Assembly (NCBI RefSeq): GCF_000745855.1
Contig: NZ_JQKD01000012.1
Span: 62,001-126,000 of the forward strand
From: Xenophilus azovorans DSM 13620
Lineage (GTDB): Bacteria > Pseudomonadota > Gammaproteobacteria > Burkholderiales > Burkholderiaceae_C
DNA: 64,000 nt
Direction of reading: 5' to 3'
Shown here piece after piece: positions 51,389 to 60,887 of this stretch. Position 1 is the first letter of the stretch, and each line of letters starts with the position of its first letter. The notes under the pieces are model-generated. The model saw nothing but the letters and a program-made list of their open reading frames with translations. It was not told the origin of the DNA and ran no database searches. A program made the position numbers and the translations under genes.

Positions 51389-52374
51389 TCACGCCATCGC
51401 GGCGGCGGCGCGGCCGTGGCGCACGCGGCGCCGGCGCATGTCGGCGAAGCGCACCACGGCATCGACCAGGTCGTCGTCGGTGGAGAGTTCGAGCGTGTCC
51501 ACGCCGGCACGGGCCAGCGCCTCGCGCAGCCGCGCCTCGCGCTCGGCCGCGATGCGGGCGAAGCGGCGGCGGAAGCCCGCGTCGTGCGTGTCCACCCACA
51601 TCTGCTCGCCGGTCTCGGCGTCGGTCAGCGGCACCAGGCCCAGGTCGGGCAGCTCGCGCTCCAGCGGGTCGAACAGGCGCACCGCCACCACCTCGTGGCG
51701 CTGCACCAGGTGGCCCAGCGGCTTTTCCCAGCCCGGCTCGGAGAGGAAGTCGGACACCACGAACACCATCGAGCGCCGCGGCATCATGGCCGCCGCCGAG
51801 CGCAGCAGCTCGGCCAGCCGCGTCATGCCCTTCTGCGCCTTGGTGCCGCGGGCCTCCGGCACACGGCGCGCCATGCGGTGCAGGAGCTGCAGCACCTGCG
51901 GGCGGCCGCCGCGCGGCGGCAGCACCGCCTCCAGTTCGGTGCCGTAGACCAGCGCGCCGACCCGGTTGCCGTGGCGCGTGAGCAGCCGTGCCAGCACGCC
52001 GACGAAACCCTGCGAGATCTCGCGCTTGGCGCGCGTGCCGGAGCCGAAGTCCACCGAGCGGCTGAGGTCCAGCACGAACCAGGCGGCCATCTCGCGGTCT
52101 TCGGTGAACACGCGCACGTGCGGCTGCTGCAGCCGCGCGGTCACGTTCCAGTCGATGTGGCGCACGTCGTCGTGCAGCTGGTACTCGCGCAGGTCGGCCA
52201 GGTCCAGGCCGGCGCCGCGCATCAGCGTGCGGTAGTCGCCCTGCAGCAGGCCGTCGAGGCGGCGCACCACCGTCCATTCGAGCCGGCGCAGCAGCCGCTC
52301 GGCGGCCTGCGCCGTCTCCAGCGGGCGCTCGTCGTTGGCGGCGCCGCCGGGCTTGGACTTGCGCCACCAGGCCA

Positions 52375-52378
<4 letters not shown>
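51389..52378 (-). CDS. DUF58 domain protein
   Basis: A 329-aa protein, middle gene of the MoxR-DUF58-VWA operon. LREYQLHDDVRHIDWNVTAR is the DUF58 signature, with a VWA-like core around FVLDLSRSVDFGSG and FVVSDFLSEPGW. The GTG 52378 start overlaps the MoxR stop (GTGATG); ATG 52375 is equally possible. It likely binds MoxR and the VWA protein. Confidence 0.92.
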
Positions 52379-53397
<1,019 letters not shown>

Positions 53398-53419
53398 GCG
53401 TCGGTCCTCGGACTAAAGG

Positions 53420-54400
53420 TCAGAAGGGCGGCGAGCCCGCGGCCGAGGCCGCGTTCTCGATGGGCACCGCGAAGCCGATGCCGATGAAGGTGCGCTGCTG
53501 CGTCGGGTTCAGGATGGCGGTGACGATGCCCAGCACCTCGCCGTCCATGTTCACCAGCGGCCCGCCGGAGTTGCCGGGGTTGGCCGCCGCGTCGAACTGG
53601 ATCAGGTTGTCCAGTTCCTGCTTGCCCTCGGGCGAGCGGAAGGAGCGCTTCAGGCCCGACACCACGCCGGCCGACACCGACGGCCCGATGCCGAAGGGAA
53701 AGCCCACCGCCGCCACCTGGTCGCCCGACCGCAGATCGGCGGTGGAGCGCATCGTGGCGGCGATCAGGTCGTCGGGGATCTTCTGCGCCTGCAGTACCGC
53801 GAGGTCGTTCTCGGGCTGCACGCCGGTGAGGGTGGCGGGCGACTCCAGCCCGTCGAAGAAGGTGACCTTGATGGTGTCGGCGCCGGCGACCACGTGCAGG
53901 TTGGTGAGGATCACGCCCTTGTCGACGATCACTACGCCGGTGCCCACGCCTCGCTCGACCTCGCCCGGCGGCTCGGCGGCTTCGGGCGCCTTGCCCTTGG
54001 CCAGGTTGCGACCGCGCTTTTCCGTCTTGGCGGCGGGCGTCTTCTTCTCCTCGCCGTAGCCGACCACGCGCACCACCGAGGGCCGCACCGCCTCGGCCGC
54101 GCGGGCGGCGGGGGAGGGCAGCGTCTCCTTCTGCAGCGTGCGCAGCACGGCGGCGTCGATGTCTTTCTGCGTCAGCACCTGGCCCGGCGCGCGCGGCCAC
54201 AGGTAGCCGGCACCGCCGGCCAGGCCGAGGGCGGCCGCGGCGAGCACGGCGGCCGCCGCGGCGCGGCGGCCACGCCGGGCCTTCGGGGGGGCCGAAGCCG
54301 GCGCGACGGCCGGCGCCTCGGCGGCGGCCTCCGGCGGCGCGCCTTCGGCCTCGGGCGCGGCGCTCCGGGGCGAGCTGCTGTAGTGGGCTGGCCTGCGCAT
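53420..54400 (-). CDS. Membrane-anchored trypsin-like serine protease (DegP/HtrA-like, no PDZ)
   Basis: A 326-aa protein. A Pro/Ala/Glu-rich N-terminus of ~45 residues is followed by one membrane helix (AVLAAAALGLAGGAGYLW) and a protease domain with His169 (LTNLHVVAGAD), Asp199 (ENDLAVLQ) and Ser278 (NPGNSGGPL). It ends right after the protease core, so the PDZ domains of DegP are absent. Its stop is 22 bases before moxR, so it heads the MoxR operon. GGAGGT precedes the start. Confidence 0.9.
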   Translation of the reverse strand: MRRPAHYSSSPRSAAPEAEGAPPEAAAEAPAVAPASAPPKARRGRRAAAAAVLAAAALGLAGGAGYLWPRAPGQVLTQKDIDAAVLRTLQKETLPSPAARAAEAVRPSVVRVVGYGEEKKTPAAKTEKRGRNLAKGKAPEAAEPPGEVERGVGTGVVIVDKGVILTNLHVVAGADTIKVTFFDGLESPATLTGVQPENDLAVLQAQKIPDDLIAATMRSTADLRSGDQVAAVGFPFGIGPSVSAGVVSGLKRSFRSPEGKQELDNLIQFDAAANPGNSGGPLVNMDGEVLGIVTAILNPTQQRTFIGIGFAVPIENAASAAGSPPF

Positions 54401-54489
54401 CGTGGACCTCCGCAATGTGTCGGATGCAGGAACGACTTCACGGTAGCACGCTTCGTTGCGCCGTGCATGCGTTGCGGCATCATCCCCGC

Positions 54490-55341
54490 ATGGCGGTCTT
54501 CATCGATACACACTGTCACCTCGACGCGCCGGAGTTCGGCGCCGAGGCGCCCGCCGTGAGCGAGCGCACACGCGCCGCCGGCGTGGCGCTGTGCGTCATC
54601 CCCGCCGTCGCGCCCGGCAACTTCGCCACGGTGCGCGAGATGGCGCACCGGCAGGGCGACGCCTACGCGCTGGGCATCCATCCGATGTGCACCGGCACCG
54701 AGGCGGAAGGGCCGGCGCTGGACGCGCTGGCCGGCGAGCTGCAGCGGCGGCAGGACGATCCGCGCCTGGTCGCGGTGGGCGAGATCGGCCTGGACTTCTT
54801 CGTGCCCGGCCTGGACGGCCCGCGGCAGGAGCGCTTCCTGCGCCGGCAGCTCGAGCTGGCGCGCACGCACGGCCTGCCGGTGCTGCTGCACGTGCGCCGC
54901 TCCGTCGACAAGGTGCTGATGCACCTGCGCCAGGCCGGCGCCGGCGTGCCCTGGCACGGCATCGCGCATGCCTTCAACGGCAGCGCGCAGCAGGCGCAGG
55001 CCTGCATCGAACTGGGCCTGAAGCTCGGCTTCGGCGGCGCCGTGACCTTCGAGCGCGCGCTGCAGCTGCGCCGCCTGGCCGCCTCGTTGCCGCTCGAGTC
55101 GATGGTGCTGGAGACGGACGCGCCCGACATCCCGCCCTTCTGGCTCTACCGCACGCGCACCGAGCGCGAGGCCGGGCAGCCGCAGGGGCGCAACGAGCCG
55201 TCGCAGTTGCCGCGCATCGCCCGCGACATCGCTGCCCTGCGCGGCCTGGCCGTCGACGCGCTGGCGGCGGCCACCACCCGCAACGCCTGCGCCGCCCTGC
55301 CGCGGCTCGCGCCGCTGCTGGCGCCGGACGGCGGCGTGTAG
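54490..55341 (+). CDS. TatD-family metal-dependent hydrolase
   Basis: A 283-aa TIM-barrel hydrolase. The metal site is seen as DTHCHLD (~6-12), GEIGLDFF (Glu), HVRRSVDKV and ETDAPDIPP (Asp). Relatives are 3'-5' exonucleases or quality-control nucleases. It is divergent from the protease-MoxR operon. The start follows family alignment (MAVFIDTHCHLD). Confidence 0.93.
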   Translation: MAVFIDTHCHLDAPEFGAEAPAVSERTRAAGVALCVIPAVAPGNFATVREMAHRQGDAYALGIHPMCTGTEAEGPALDALAGELQRRQDDPRLVAVGEIGLDFFVPGLDGPRQERFLRRQLELARTHGLPVLLHVRRSVDKVLMHLRQAGAGVPWHGIAHAFNGSAQQAQACIELGLKLGFGGAVTFERALQLRRLAASLPLESMVLETDAPDIPPFWLYRTRTEREAGQPQGRNEPSQLPRIARDIAALRGLAVDALAAATTRNACAALPRLAPLLAPDGGV

Positions 55342-55523
55342 CCGGCGTCCCATCGCCGTGTCATCGCCAGGCCGACGCGCCCTGTAGGCCGAAGGCGCAA
55401 CCCGCCGGCCAGCCGCGCCAGGCGGCGTTTTTGGTGTCATCCTGCGGTGCATGGCAGGCGTTCGACCTGCGTGGCACCACGCCACGGGCGCGATGCCCCA
55501 TTCCACAGAAGGAGAACCATTCC

Positions 55524-55970
55524 ATGAAGCAAACGACTCTGCGATTCCTCCCCGCTGCCCTCGTGCTGGCGCTGGCCTCGATGGGCCTGACGGCCGTTGC
55601 GCAGACGAATGCCACCACCACCTCCGAGCCCACGGCGACCGAGAAGGCCAAGGAAGTCGGACGCGACGTGAAGGAAACCGGCAAGGACGCCGTGGACGCC
55701 ACCGAGCGCGGCGCCAAGAAGGCCTGGAGCGCCACCAAGAACACCAGCGAGAAGGCCTACGACGCCACGAAGTCGGGCACCAAGAAGGCCTACAACGCCA
55801 CCAAGAAGACCAGCAAGAAGGCCTACGACGCGACCAAGAAGGGCGTGGGCAAGGCCGTCGACGCCACCGAGAACGTCGGCCACAAGGCAGCCGACGGCAT
55901 GCGCAACACGGGCGACAAGATCGGCGAGAAGATCCCCGGCACGCCGCAGCATGACGCGACCAAGCAGTAA
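55524..55970 (+). CDS. Secreted Lys/Ala-rich protein with 11-residue repeats (LEA-like)
   Basis: A 148-aa protein. A signal peptide (KQTTLRFLPAALVLALASMG, cut near AVAQ) is followed by about seven 11-residue units of the type GTKKAYNATKK / TSKKAYDATKK / GVGKAVDATEN. These would form an amphipathic helix, as in group 3 LEA and apolipoprotein-like proteins. Its role may be desiccation or envelope protection, by analogy only. AAGGAGAA precedes the start, and a strong terminator follows the gene. Confidence 0.82.
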   Translation: MKQTTLRFLPAALVLALASMGLTAVAQTNATTTSEPTATEKAKEVGRDVKETGKDAVDATERGAKKAWSATKNTSEKAYDATKSGTKKAYNATKKTSKKAYDATKKGVGKAVDATENVGHKAADGMRNTGDKIGEKIPGTPQHDATKQ

Positions 55971-55992
55971 GCAGGTTGCGAGAGCGCCATGC

Positions 55993-56026
55993 AAAAAAAG
56001 ACCCGCTTCGGCGGGTCTTTTTTTTT
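55993..56026 (+). terminator. Rho-independent terminator after the LEA-like gene
   Basis: 7-base arms GACCCGC / GCGGGTC around TTCG (56000-56017), flanked by A-run and nine T. Strong terminator. Confidence 0.92.
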
Positions 56027-56102
56027 GTCGCCGGGCCGCCTCAAGACAAAAAAGCATCCCCTCGGGGGATCGGGCAAGCGCGAAGCGGTTGCCCGAGGGG
56101 TC
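56027..56102 (+). repeat. Structured ~75-bp repeat, tandem unit 1
   Basis: Unit running from GTCGCCGGGCCGCCTCAAG to GCCCGAGGGGTC. It has nested complementary arms (CCCCTCGGG...CCCGAGGGG and GGGCAA...TTGCCC), so it can fold as one long hairpin. It is nearly identical to the next unit and to the inverted copy at 43501-43575. Confidence 0.9.
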
Positions 56103-56108
56103 TTTTTT

Positions 56109-56183
56109 GTCGCCGGGCCGCCCCAAGACAAAAAGCATCCCCTCGGGGGATCGGGCAAGCGCGAAGCGGTTGCCCGAGGGGCC
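56109..56183 (+). repeat. Structured ~75-bp repeat, tandem unit 2
   Basis: Second unit, with the exact 17-base core CGCCGGGCCGCCCCAAG at 56111-56127. It ends 7 bases before the stop of the minus-strand mscS-type gene, separated by a short T-rich stretch that may help terminate transcription from either side. Confidence 0.9.
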
Positions 56184-56190
56184 TTTTTCG

Positions 56191-57012
56191 TCAGGCCGTC
56201 CGGCGCTGCACCATCGGCGTTTCGGGCACCGGGTAGCCCGCCGCACCGAAAGTCTGCACGATGGCCTTGTGCGTGTCGAAGTAGACCTGCCAGTAGTGGT
56301 CGGTGTGGGTGTAGGGCCGCACGGCCAGCAGCGGGCCTTCGGGGGTGAACTGGAGGATCTCGACGTCCGGTGCCGGGTCCTTCGTCACGTTGGGGATGGC
56401 GGCCACCGCCGTCTTCAGCCGGGCGATGGCGTCGTTCACGTCGACGCCGTTGGCGACCTTGGCGGTGGTGTCCACCCGCCGCCAGCCCAGCGTGCTGTAG
56501 TTCTGGATGGTGCCCGAGAGCACGCTGTTGTTGCCCACCGTGGCGACCACGTTGTCGGGCAGCACCAGCGTGGTGCCGAACAGGCCCAGCTCCTTCACGG
56601 TGCCGGTCACGCCCGCCACGGCGACGAAGTCGCCCACCTTGTACGGGCGCAGCACCTGCAGGAACACGCCGGCCGCGAAGTGTGTCAGCAGCCCGCCCCA
56701 GGCCGTGCCGATGGCCAGCCCCGCGCCGGCCAGCAGCGCGGCGAAGGAGGTGGTGCGCACGCCGAACAGCTCCAGGATGGCGAGAATCAGCACCACGTTC
56801 AGCAGCACGCCGACGATGGACTGCAGGTAGCCGCTGAGGGTGGGGTCGATCGAGCCGCCGCGCTGCAGGGCGCCGCCCATCAGCCGCAGCGCCATCTTGA
56901 TGAGCCAGCGCCCGATGAGCCAGGCCACGATGGCGCCCAGCACCTTCAGGCCGAAGTCCACGCCCTGCGTGGTGAGGAAGGCCCAGGCGGATGCCGCAGT
57001 GATGTTCTCCAT
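56191..57012 (-). CDS. mscS: MscS-family mechanosensitive channel
   Basis: A 273-aa small-conductance channel. Three membrane segments include VDFGLKVLGAIVAWLIGRWL and VVLILAILELFGV. The pore helix is AALLAGAGLAIGTAWGGLLT and the beta-domain segment YKVGDFVAVAGVTGTVKELG is typical. Length matches E. coli MscS. It opens under membrane tension during osmotic downshock. GAGGG precedes the start. Confidence 0.94.
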   Translation of the reverse strand: MENITAASAWAFLTTQGVDFGLKVLGAIVAWLIGRWLIKMALRLMGGALQRGGSIDPTLSGYLQSIVGVLLNVVLILAILELFGVRTTSFAALLAGAGLAIGTAWGGLLTHFAAGVFLQVLRPYKVGDFVAVAGVTGTVKELGLFGTTLVLPDNVVATVGNNSVLSGTIQNYSTLGWRRVDTTAKVANGVDVNDAIARLKTAVAAIPNVTKDPAPDVEILQFTPEGPLLAVRPYTHTDHYWQVYFDTHKAIVQTFGAAGYPVPETPMVQRRTA

Positions 57013-57039
57013 GTTCCCTCTTCCTTCGTTTCTGGTTCG

Positions 57040-57567
57040 ATGACGCCGACCCGCTCCGACGGCCCCGTGCAAGAAGGGCCCTGGCTGGAGGGGCTGCCGC
57101 CGCTCGCGTCGCCGCACACGGTGGTGCTGGTGCTCGGCAGCTTTCCCAGCGCCCGCTCCCTCGCGCAGCGCCAGTATTATGCGCACCCCCACAACCAGTT
57201 CTGGAAGATCTTGCAAGCCATCTGGCCCCAGGAGCCGCTGCCCGCGGACAGCTATCAGGAACGTGGCAGATGGCTGCTCGACCGCGGCCTGGGCCTGTGG
57301 GACGTCTACGCCCGCTGCCGCCGTGTCGGCAGCCTGGACGCCGCCATCCGCGATGCCGAGGCCAACGACATCGCCGGCCTGCACCTGCCGCGGCTGGCGG
57401 CCGTGGCGCACAACGGTGCCGAGAGCCACAGGCAGGCGCGCCATGCGGCGCCGCCCGGCGTGCCGGCCTATCGGCTGCCCTCCACCAGCCCGGCGCATGC
57501 GGCGATGCGCTTCGAGGACAAGGCCCGCGCCTGGCGCGAGGTGATGGTCCGCCACGGGCTGGTCTGA
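57040..57567 (+). CDS. DNA-deoxyinosine (hypoxanthine) glycosylase, UDG superfamily
   Basis: A 175-aa protein of the uracil-DNA glycosylase fold. VLVLGSFPSARSLAQRQYY and AHPHNQFWKIL form motif 1, and LPSTSPAHA matches motif 2 of the hypoxanthine-DNA glycosylase family. It would remove deaminated adenine from DNA. Its stop overlaps the start of the next gene (TGATG). It is divergent from mscS. Confidence 0.9.
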   Translation: MTPTRSDGPVQEGPWLEGLPPLASPHTVVLVLGSFPSARSLAQRQYYAHPHNQFWKILQAIWPQEPLPADSYQERGRWLLDRGLGLWDVYARCRRVGSLDAAIRDAEANDIAGLHLPRLAAVAHNGAESHRQARHAAPPGVPAYRLPSTSPAHAAMRFEDKARAWREVMVRHGLV

Positions 57568-58331
57568 TGGCGGGCCGCGCTCCCCTTTCTTCGTTGTTGC
57601 CCGAGGTCAATTTCTCCGACTGGGGCGACGTGCGCTACCTGCACCTGGGCACCGAATGGGTGCAGGGCTCGATGCGGCTGGACGCGCCCTACGAGATCGA
57701 GCTGGAGTACGTGCAGCGCATGATGGCCTGGCTGCTGTTCGTGGCGCCGGCCGAGGTGCCGAAGCGCCATGCGATGCAGCTCGGCCTGGGCGCCGGCGCG
57801 CTCACCAAGTTCTGCCGCAAGCAGCTGCGCATGCGCACCACCGCCATCGAGCTCAACCCGCAGGTGCTGGCCGCCTGCCGCGGCTGGTTCAAGCTGCCGC
57901 CCGAGGACGCGAAGCTGCGCGTGGTGATCGCCGACGCGGCCGGCGAGATCCGCAAGGACGAGTGGCAGGGCGCCGTCGACGCGCTGCAGGTGGACCTGTA
58001 CGACCACGAGGCCGCCGCGCCGGTGCTCGACAGCGAGGCCTTCTACATCGACTGCCGCCGCCTGCTGACCGAGGACGGCTGCATGACCGTGAACCTCTTC
58101 GGCCGCTCGTCCAGCTACGAGCGCAGCCTGGCCAAGATCGCCGCCGCCTTCGGCCCCGAGGCGCTGTGGGCCTTCAAGCCCACGCGCGAGGGCAACACGG
58201 TGGTGCTGGCCCAGCGCAGCCCCGAGCGGCCGAAGCGCGAGCGCCTGGCCGAGCGGGCGCAGGCGATCCAGACGCGCTGGGGGCTGCCCGCGCCGAAATG
58301 GTTGCGGGTGTTCAAGCCCGTGTCATCATGA
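57567..58331 (+). CDS. Spermidine synthase-like methyltransferase-fold protein
   Basis: A 254-aa protein. MQLGLGAGALTKFCRKQL is the SAM-binding loop, TAIELNPQVLAACRGWFKLP the acidic ribose contact and DALQVDLYDHEAAAPVLDSE the active-site region of spermidine synthase relatives. A true spermidine synthase would have GGGDGG and a D-rich gatekeeper, not seen in this form, so the substrate may differ. Translationally coupled to the glycosylase gene. Confidence 0.82.
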   Translation: MAGRAPLSSLLPEVNFSDWGDVRYLHLGTEWVQGSMRLDAPYEIELEYVQRMMAWLLFVAPAEVPKRHAMQLGLGAGALTKFCRKQLRMRTTAIELNPQVLAACRGWFKLPPEDAKLRVVIADAAGEIRKDEWQGAVDALQVDLYDHEAAAPVLDSEAFYIDCRRLLTEDGCMTVNLFGRSSSYERSLAKIAAAFGPEALWAFKPTREGNTVVLAQRSPERPKRERLAERAQAIQTRWGLPAPKWLRVFKPVSS

Positions 58332-58401
58332 ATGGCATGAGCGCCGCGCCGGGCCGCCCCAAGCAAGCTCGCACCGCAGTGCGAAGCACGGAGGTTATCC
58401 A
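58328..58401 (+). repeat. Repeat-derived leader before the GspE/PilB gene
   Basis: It carries the exact 17-base core CGCCGGGCCGCCCCAAG (58347-58363) of the window's repeat family. Next comes a stretch from CAAGCTCGCACCGCAG to GGAGGTTATCCA, whose GGAGGT (58390-58395) is the Shine-Dalgarno sequence of the next gene. A short frame (MNGMSAAPGRPKQARTAVRS) can be read through it but is probably not a gene. Confidence 0.65.
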
Positions 58402-60261
58402 ATGAGCGCTGTCCCTTCCGCTTCCACCCGTGGGCCCGAGGGGCCGCTGCAACTGCGCCAGCTCATCGAGTGGCTGGCGCGCGACGCCGTCATCTCGCCG
58501 GCCGAGGCGCAGCGCACCATCGCCCGCTGCGCGCAGGTGGAAAGCCGCCAGCACCCGCTGGTGCGTCTGGCCAACGTGGCGATGGCGCGCGAGGCCGACG
58601 GCAAGCCGCTGGACCTGGAATCGCTCACCCAGTGGCTGGCTGGCCGTGCCGGGCTGGAGTACCTGCGCATCGATCCGCTGAAGGTGGACGTGGGCAAAGT
58701 GGCCGACACCATGAGCGCCGCCTACGCCGAGCGCCACAAGGTGCTGCCGGTGCAGGTCACGCCCAGCGAGGTGGTGGTCGCCACCGCCGAGCCCTTCCTC
58801 GCCGACTGGATCGCCGAGGTGGAGCGCCAGGCGCGCCGCACCGTGCGGCGCGTGGTGGCCAACCCGCAGGACATCCAGCGCTACACGGCCGAGTTCTTCG
58901 CGCTGGCCAAGTCGGTGCGCGCGGCGCAGAAGCTCGGCGGCAGCAGCGGCAGCGCCAGCTTCGAGCAGCTGGTGGAGCTGGGCAAGTCCAACAAGCAGCT
59001 CGACGCCAACGACCAGAGCGTGGTGCAGGTGGTGGACTGGCTGTGGCAGTACGCCTTCGACCAGCGCGCCAGCGACATCCACCTGGAGCCGCGGCGCGAG
59101 CAGGGCGTGATCCGCTTCCGCATCGACGGCGTGCTGCACCCCGCCTACCAGATGCCGCTGGGCGTGATGAACGCCATGATCGCGCGCATCAAGCTGCTCG
59201 GCCGCATGGACGTGGTCGAGAAGCGCCGCCCGCTGGACGGCCGCATCAAGACCCGAAGAATGCGTGCCCCCACGCCCGGCTCCGCCGTGCTGCCCCCCGA
59301 GGGGGCGCAGCCGCCTTGGGGCGGCCCGGCGGCGGCTGGCGCGACGGAGGAGGTGGAGATGCGCCTGTCGACCCTGCCCACCGCCTTCGGCGAGAAGATG
59401 GTGATGCGCATCTTCGACCCCGACAACGCCGTCAAGGACCTGGACGCGCTGGGCTTCCCGCCGCAGGACGCGCAGCGCTGGGAGCAGCTGGTGTCGCGGC
59501 CGCACGGCATCGTGCTCGTCACCGGTCCCACCGGCTCGGGCAAGACCACCACGCTCTATTCCACGCTCAAGCGCGTGGCGACGGAGGAGGTCAACGTCAG
59601 CACCGTGGAGGACCCGATCGAGATGATCGAGCCGGCCTTCAACCAGACGCAGGTGCAGCCGCAGCTCGATTTCGGCTTCACCGAGGGCCTGCGCGCCCTG
59701 ATGCGGCAGGACCCGGACATCATCATGGTCGGCGAGATCCGCGACCTCGACACCGCCGAGATGGCGGTGCAGGCCGCGCTCACCGGCCACCTGGTGTTCA
59801 GCACCCTGCACACCAACGACGCGCCCAGCGCCACCACGCGGCTGATGGAACTCGGCGTGCCGGCCTACCTGATCAACGCCACGCTGCTGGGCGTGCTGGC
59901 CCAGCGCCTGGTGCGCACGCTGTGCCCGGCCTGCAAGCAGCCCGACGAGAGCCTCGACGCCGAGCGCCTGGCCGAGGTGGTGGCGCCGTGGAAGATCAAC
60001 GGGCAGGTCAGGGCCTACCGCCCGGTAGGATGCGTGGACTGCCGCATGACGGGCTACCGCGGCCGCATGGGCCTGTACGAACTGCTGGCCGTCACCGAGC
60101 CCTTCAAGAACCTGCTGGGCAAGGCGCCGAGCATCGACGCGCTGCGGCGGCAGGCGGTGGCCGACGGCATGCGCCCGCTGCGCCTGGCCGGCGTGCTGCG
60201 CGTGGCCGAGGGGCTGACCACGCTCGACGAAGTGCTCAGCGCGACGCCGCCGATCGAGTAG
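58402..60261 (+). CDS. GspE/PilB-family secretion or pilus ATPase with in-frame repeat insertion
   Basis: A 619-aa type II secretion / type IV pilus-family ATPase. Walker A is GPTGSGKTTTLYSTL (~374-381), the Asp box EDPIEMIEP, Walker B RQDPDIIMVGEIRD and the His box GHLVFSTLHTND. The zinc-binding Cys pairs are CPACK (~511) and CVDCR (~544). Between DGRIKTR and EVEMRLSTLPTAFGEK an extra ~30 residues (RAPTPGSAVLPPEGAQPPWG) are encoded by a repeat carrying the window's 17-base core. No pil or gsp neighbours are present. GGAGGT is 6 bases before the start. Confidence 0.92.
   Translation: MSAVPSASTRGPEGPLQLRQLIEWLARDAVISPAEAQRTIARCAQVESRQHPLVRLANVAMAREADGKPLDLESLTQWLAGRAGLEYLRIDPLKVDVGKVADTMSAAYAERHKVLPVQVTPSEVVVATAEPFLADWIAEVERQARRTVRRVVANPQDIQRYTAEFFALAKSVRAAQKLGGSSGSASFEQLVELGKSNKQLDANDQSVVQVVDWLWQYAFDQRASDIHLEPRREQGVIRFRIDGVLHPAYQMPLGVMNAMIARIKLLGRMDVVEKRRPLDGRIKTRRMRAPTPGSAVLPPEGAQPPWGGPAAAGATEEVEMRLSTLPTAFGEKMVMRIFDPDNAVKDLDALGFPPQDAQRWEQLVSRPHGIVLVTGPTGSGKTTTLYSTLKRVATEEVNVSTVEDPIEMIEPAFNQTQVQPQLDFGFTEGLRALMRQDPDIIMVGEIRDLDTAEMAVQAALTGHLVFSTLHTNDAPSATTRLMELGVPAYLINATLLGVLAQRLVRTLCPACKQPDESLDAERLAEVVAPWKINGQVRAYRPVGCVDCRMTGYRGRMGLYELLAVTEPFKNLLGKAPSIDALRRQAVADGMRPLRLAGVLRVAEGLTTLDEVLSATPPIE
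59254..59346. repeat. Repeat inserted in frame in the GspE/PilB gene
   Basis: About 93 bases including CTTGGGGCGGCCCGGCG (59315-59331), the exact core also present at 43557-43573, and in reverse complement at 56111 and 58347, plus CCCCCCGAGGGGG. It replaces nothing evident; the ATPase frame continues on both sides. Confidence 0.75.
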
Positions 60262-60365
60262 CTGCCGGCCGCGCTGCGCCGGTGGCCCATAGGTGTTTTC
60301 CCTGGCGCTTCGCTAGGTGGAATCCACATCGAAGCTGACCGCAGGCTGACTAAGAATTCACGGGT

Positions 60366-60379
60366 TTGATCTGTATCAG
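60366..60379. promoter_or_regulatory. FNR-like palindrome at the tctB ribosome-binding site
   Basis: TTGATCTGTATCAG, one base from TTGAT-N4-ATCAA, overlapping the GGAG that serves tctB. If bound, it would repress. It could also be chance. Confidence 0.3.
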
Positions 60380-60388
60380 GAGAGCTTC

Positions 60389-60877
60389 GTGAAACTGAAA
60401 AGCCGCAAGGACTTTTTTGCGGGCCTGATGTTCGCGGTGGTGGGCGTGGCCTTCGCGTGGGGCGCGACCACCTACACCGTGGGCACCGGCGCCCGCATGG
60501 GGCCGGGGTACTTCCCGCTCATGCTGGGCATCCTCATGGCCCTCATCGGCCTCGGCGTGATCTTCGGCTCGCTGGTGGTAGAGACGTCCGACGGCGAGCC
60601 GATCGGCAGCATCGCCTGGCGCCCGCTGGTTTTCATCATCGCCGCCAACGTGGCGTTCGGCATCCTGCTGGGCGGCCTGCCCAGCATCGGGCTGCCGGCG
60701 ATGGGGCTGATCATCGCCATCTATGCGCTGGTCATCATCAGCGGGTTCGCAGCGCCGAACTCGTCGTTCAAGCTGTCGCTGATCCTCGGCACCGTCCTGG
60801 CCGTGGGCAGCTATCTCACCTTCATCGTCGGCCTGAACCTGCAGTTCCAGGTCTGGCCGACCTTCATCACCGGCTGA
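60389..60877 (+). CDS. tctB: Tripartite tricarboxylate transporter small membrane subunit TctB
   Basis: A 162-aa protein with four hydrophobic segments: KDFFAGLMFAVVGVAFAWG, GYFPLMLGILMALIGLGVIF, PLVFIIAANVAFGILLGG and LSLILGTVLAVGSYLTFIVG. GTGARMGPGYFPLMLG is a TctB hallmark. It is the small membrane partner of TctA, 10 bases upstream of it. The start is GTG 60389 with CAGGAGAG upstream. Confidence 0.93.
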   Translation: MKLKSRKDFFAGLMFAVVGVAFAWGATTYTVGTGARMGPGYFPLMLGILMALIGLGVIFGSLVVETSDGEPIGSIAWRPLVFIIAANVAFGILLGGLPSIGLPAMGLIIAIYALVIISGFAAPNSSFKLSLILGTVLAVGSYLTFIVGLNLQFQVWPTFITG

Positions 60878-60887
60878 GACCCGCACC

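Noticed and set aside
55976-56236. Repeated short open frames in the tandem repeats (RFALARSPEGMLF-type peptides)
   Set aside because: They are translations of the structured DNA repeats and occur in both orientations; no start signals are seen.
58328-58405. 25-aa peptide gene before the GspE/PilB ATPase
   Set aside because: It lies entirely in repeat-derived sequence and lacks its own ribosome-binding site; more likely a leader.
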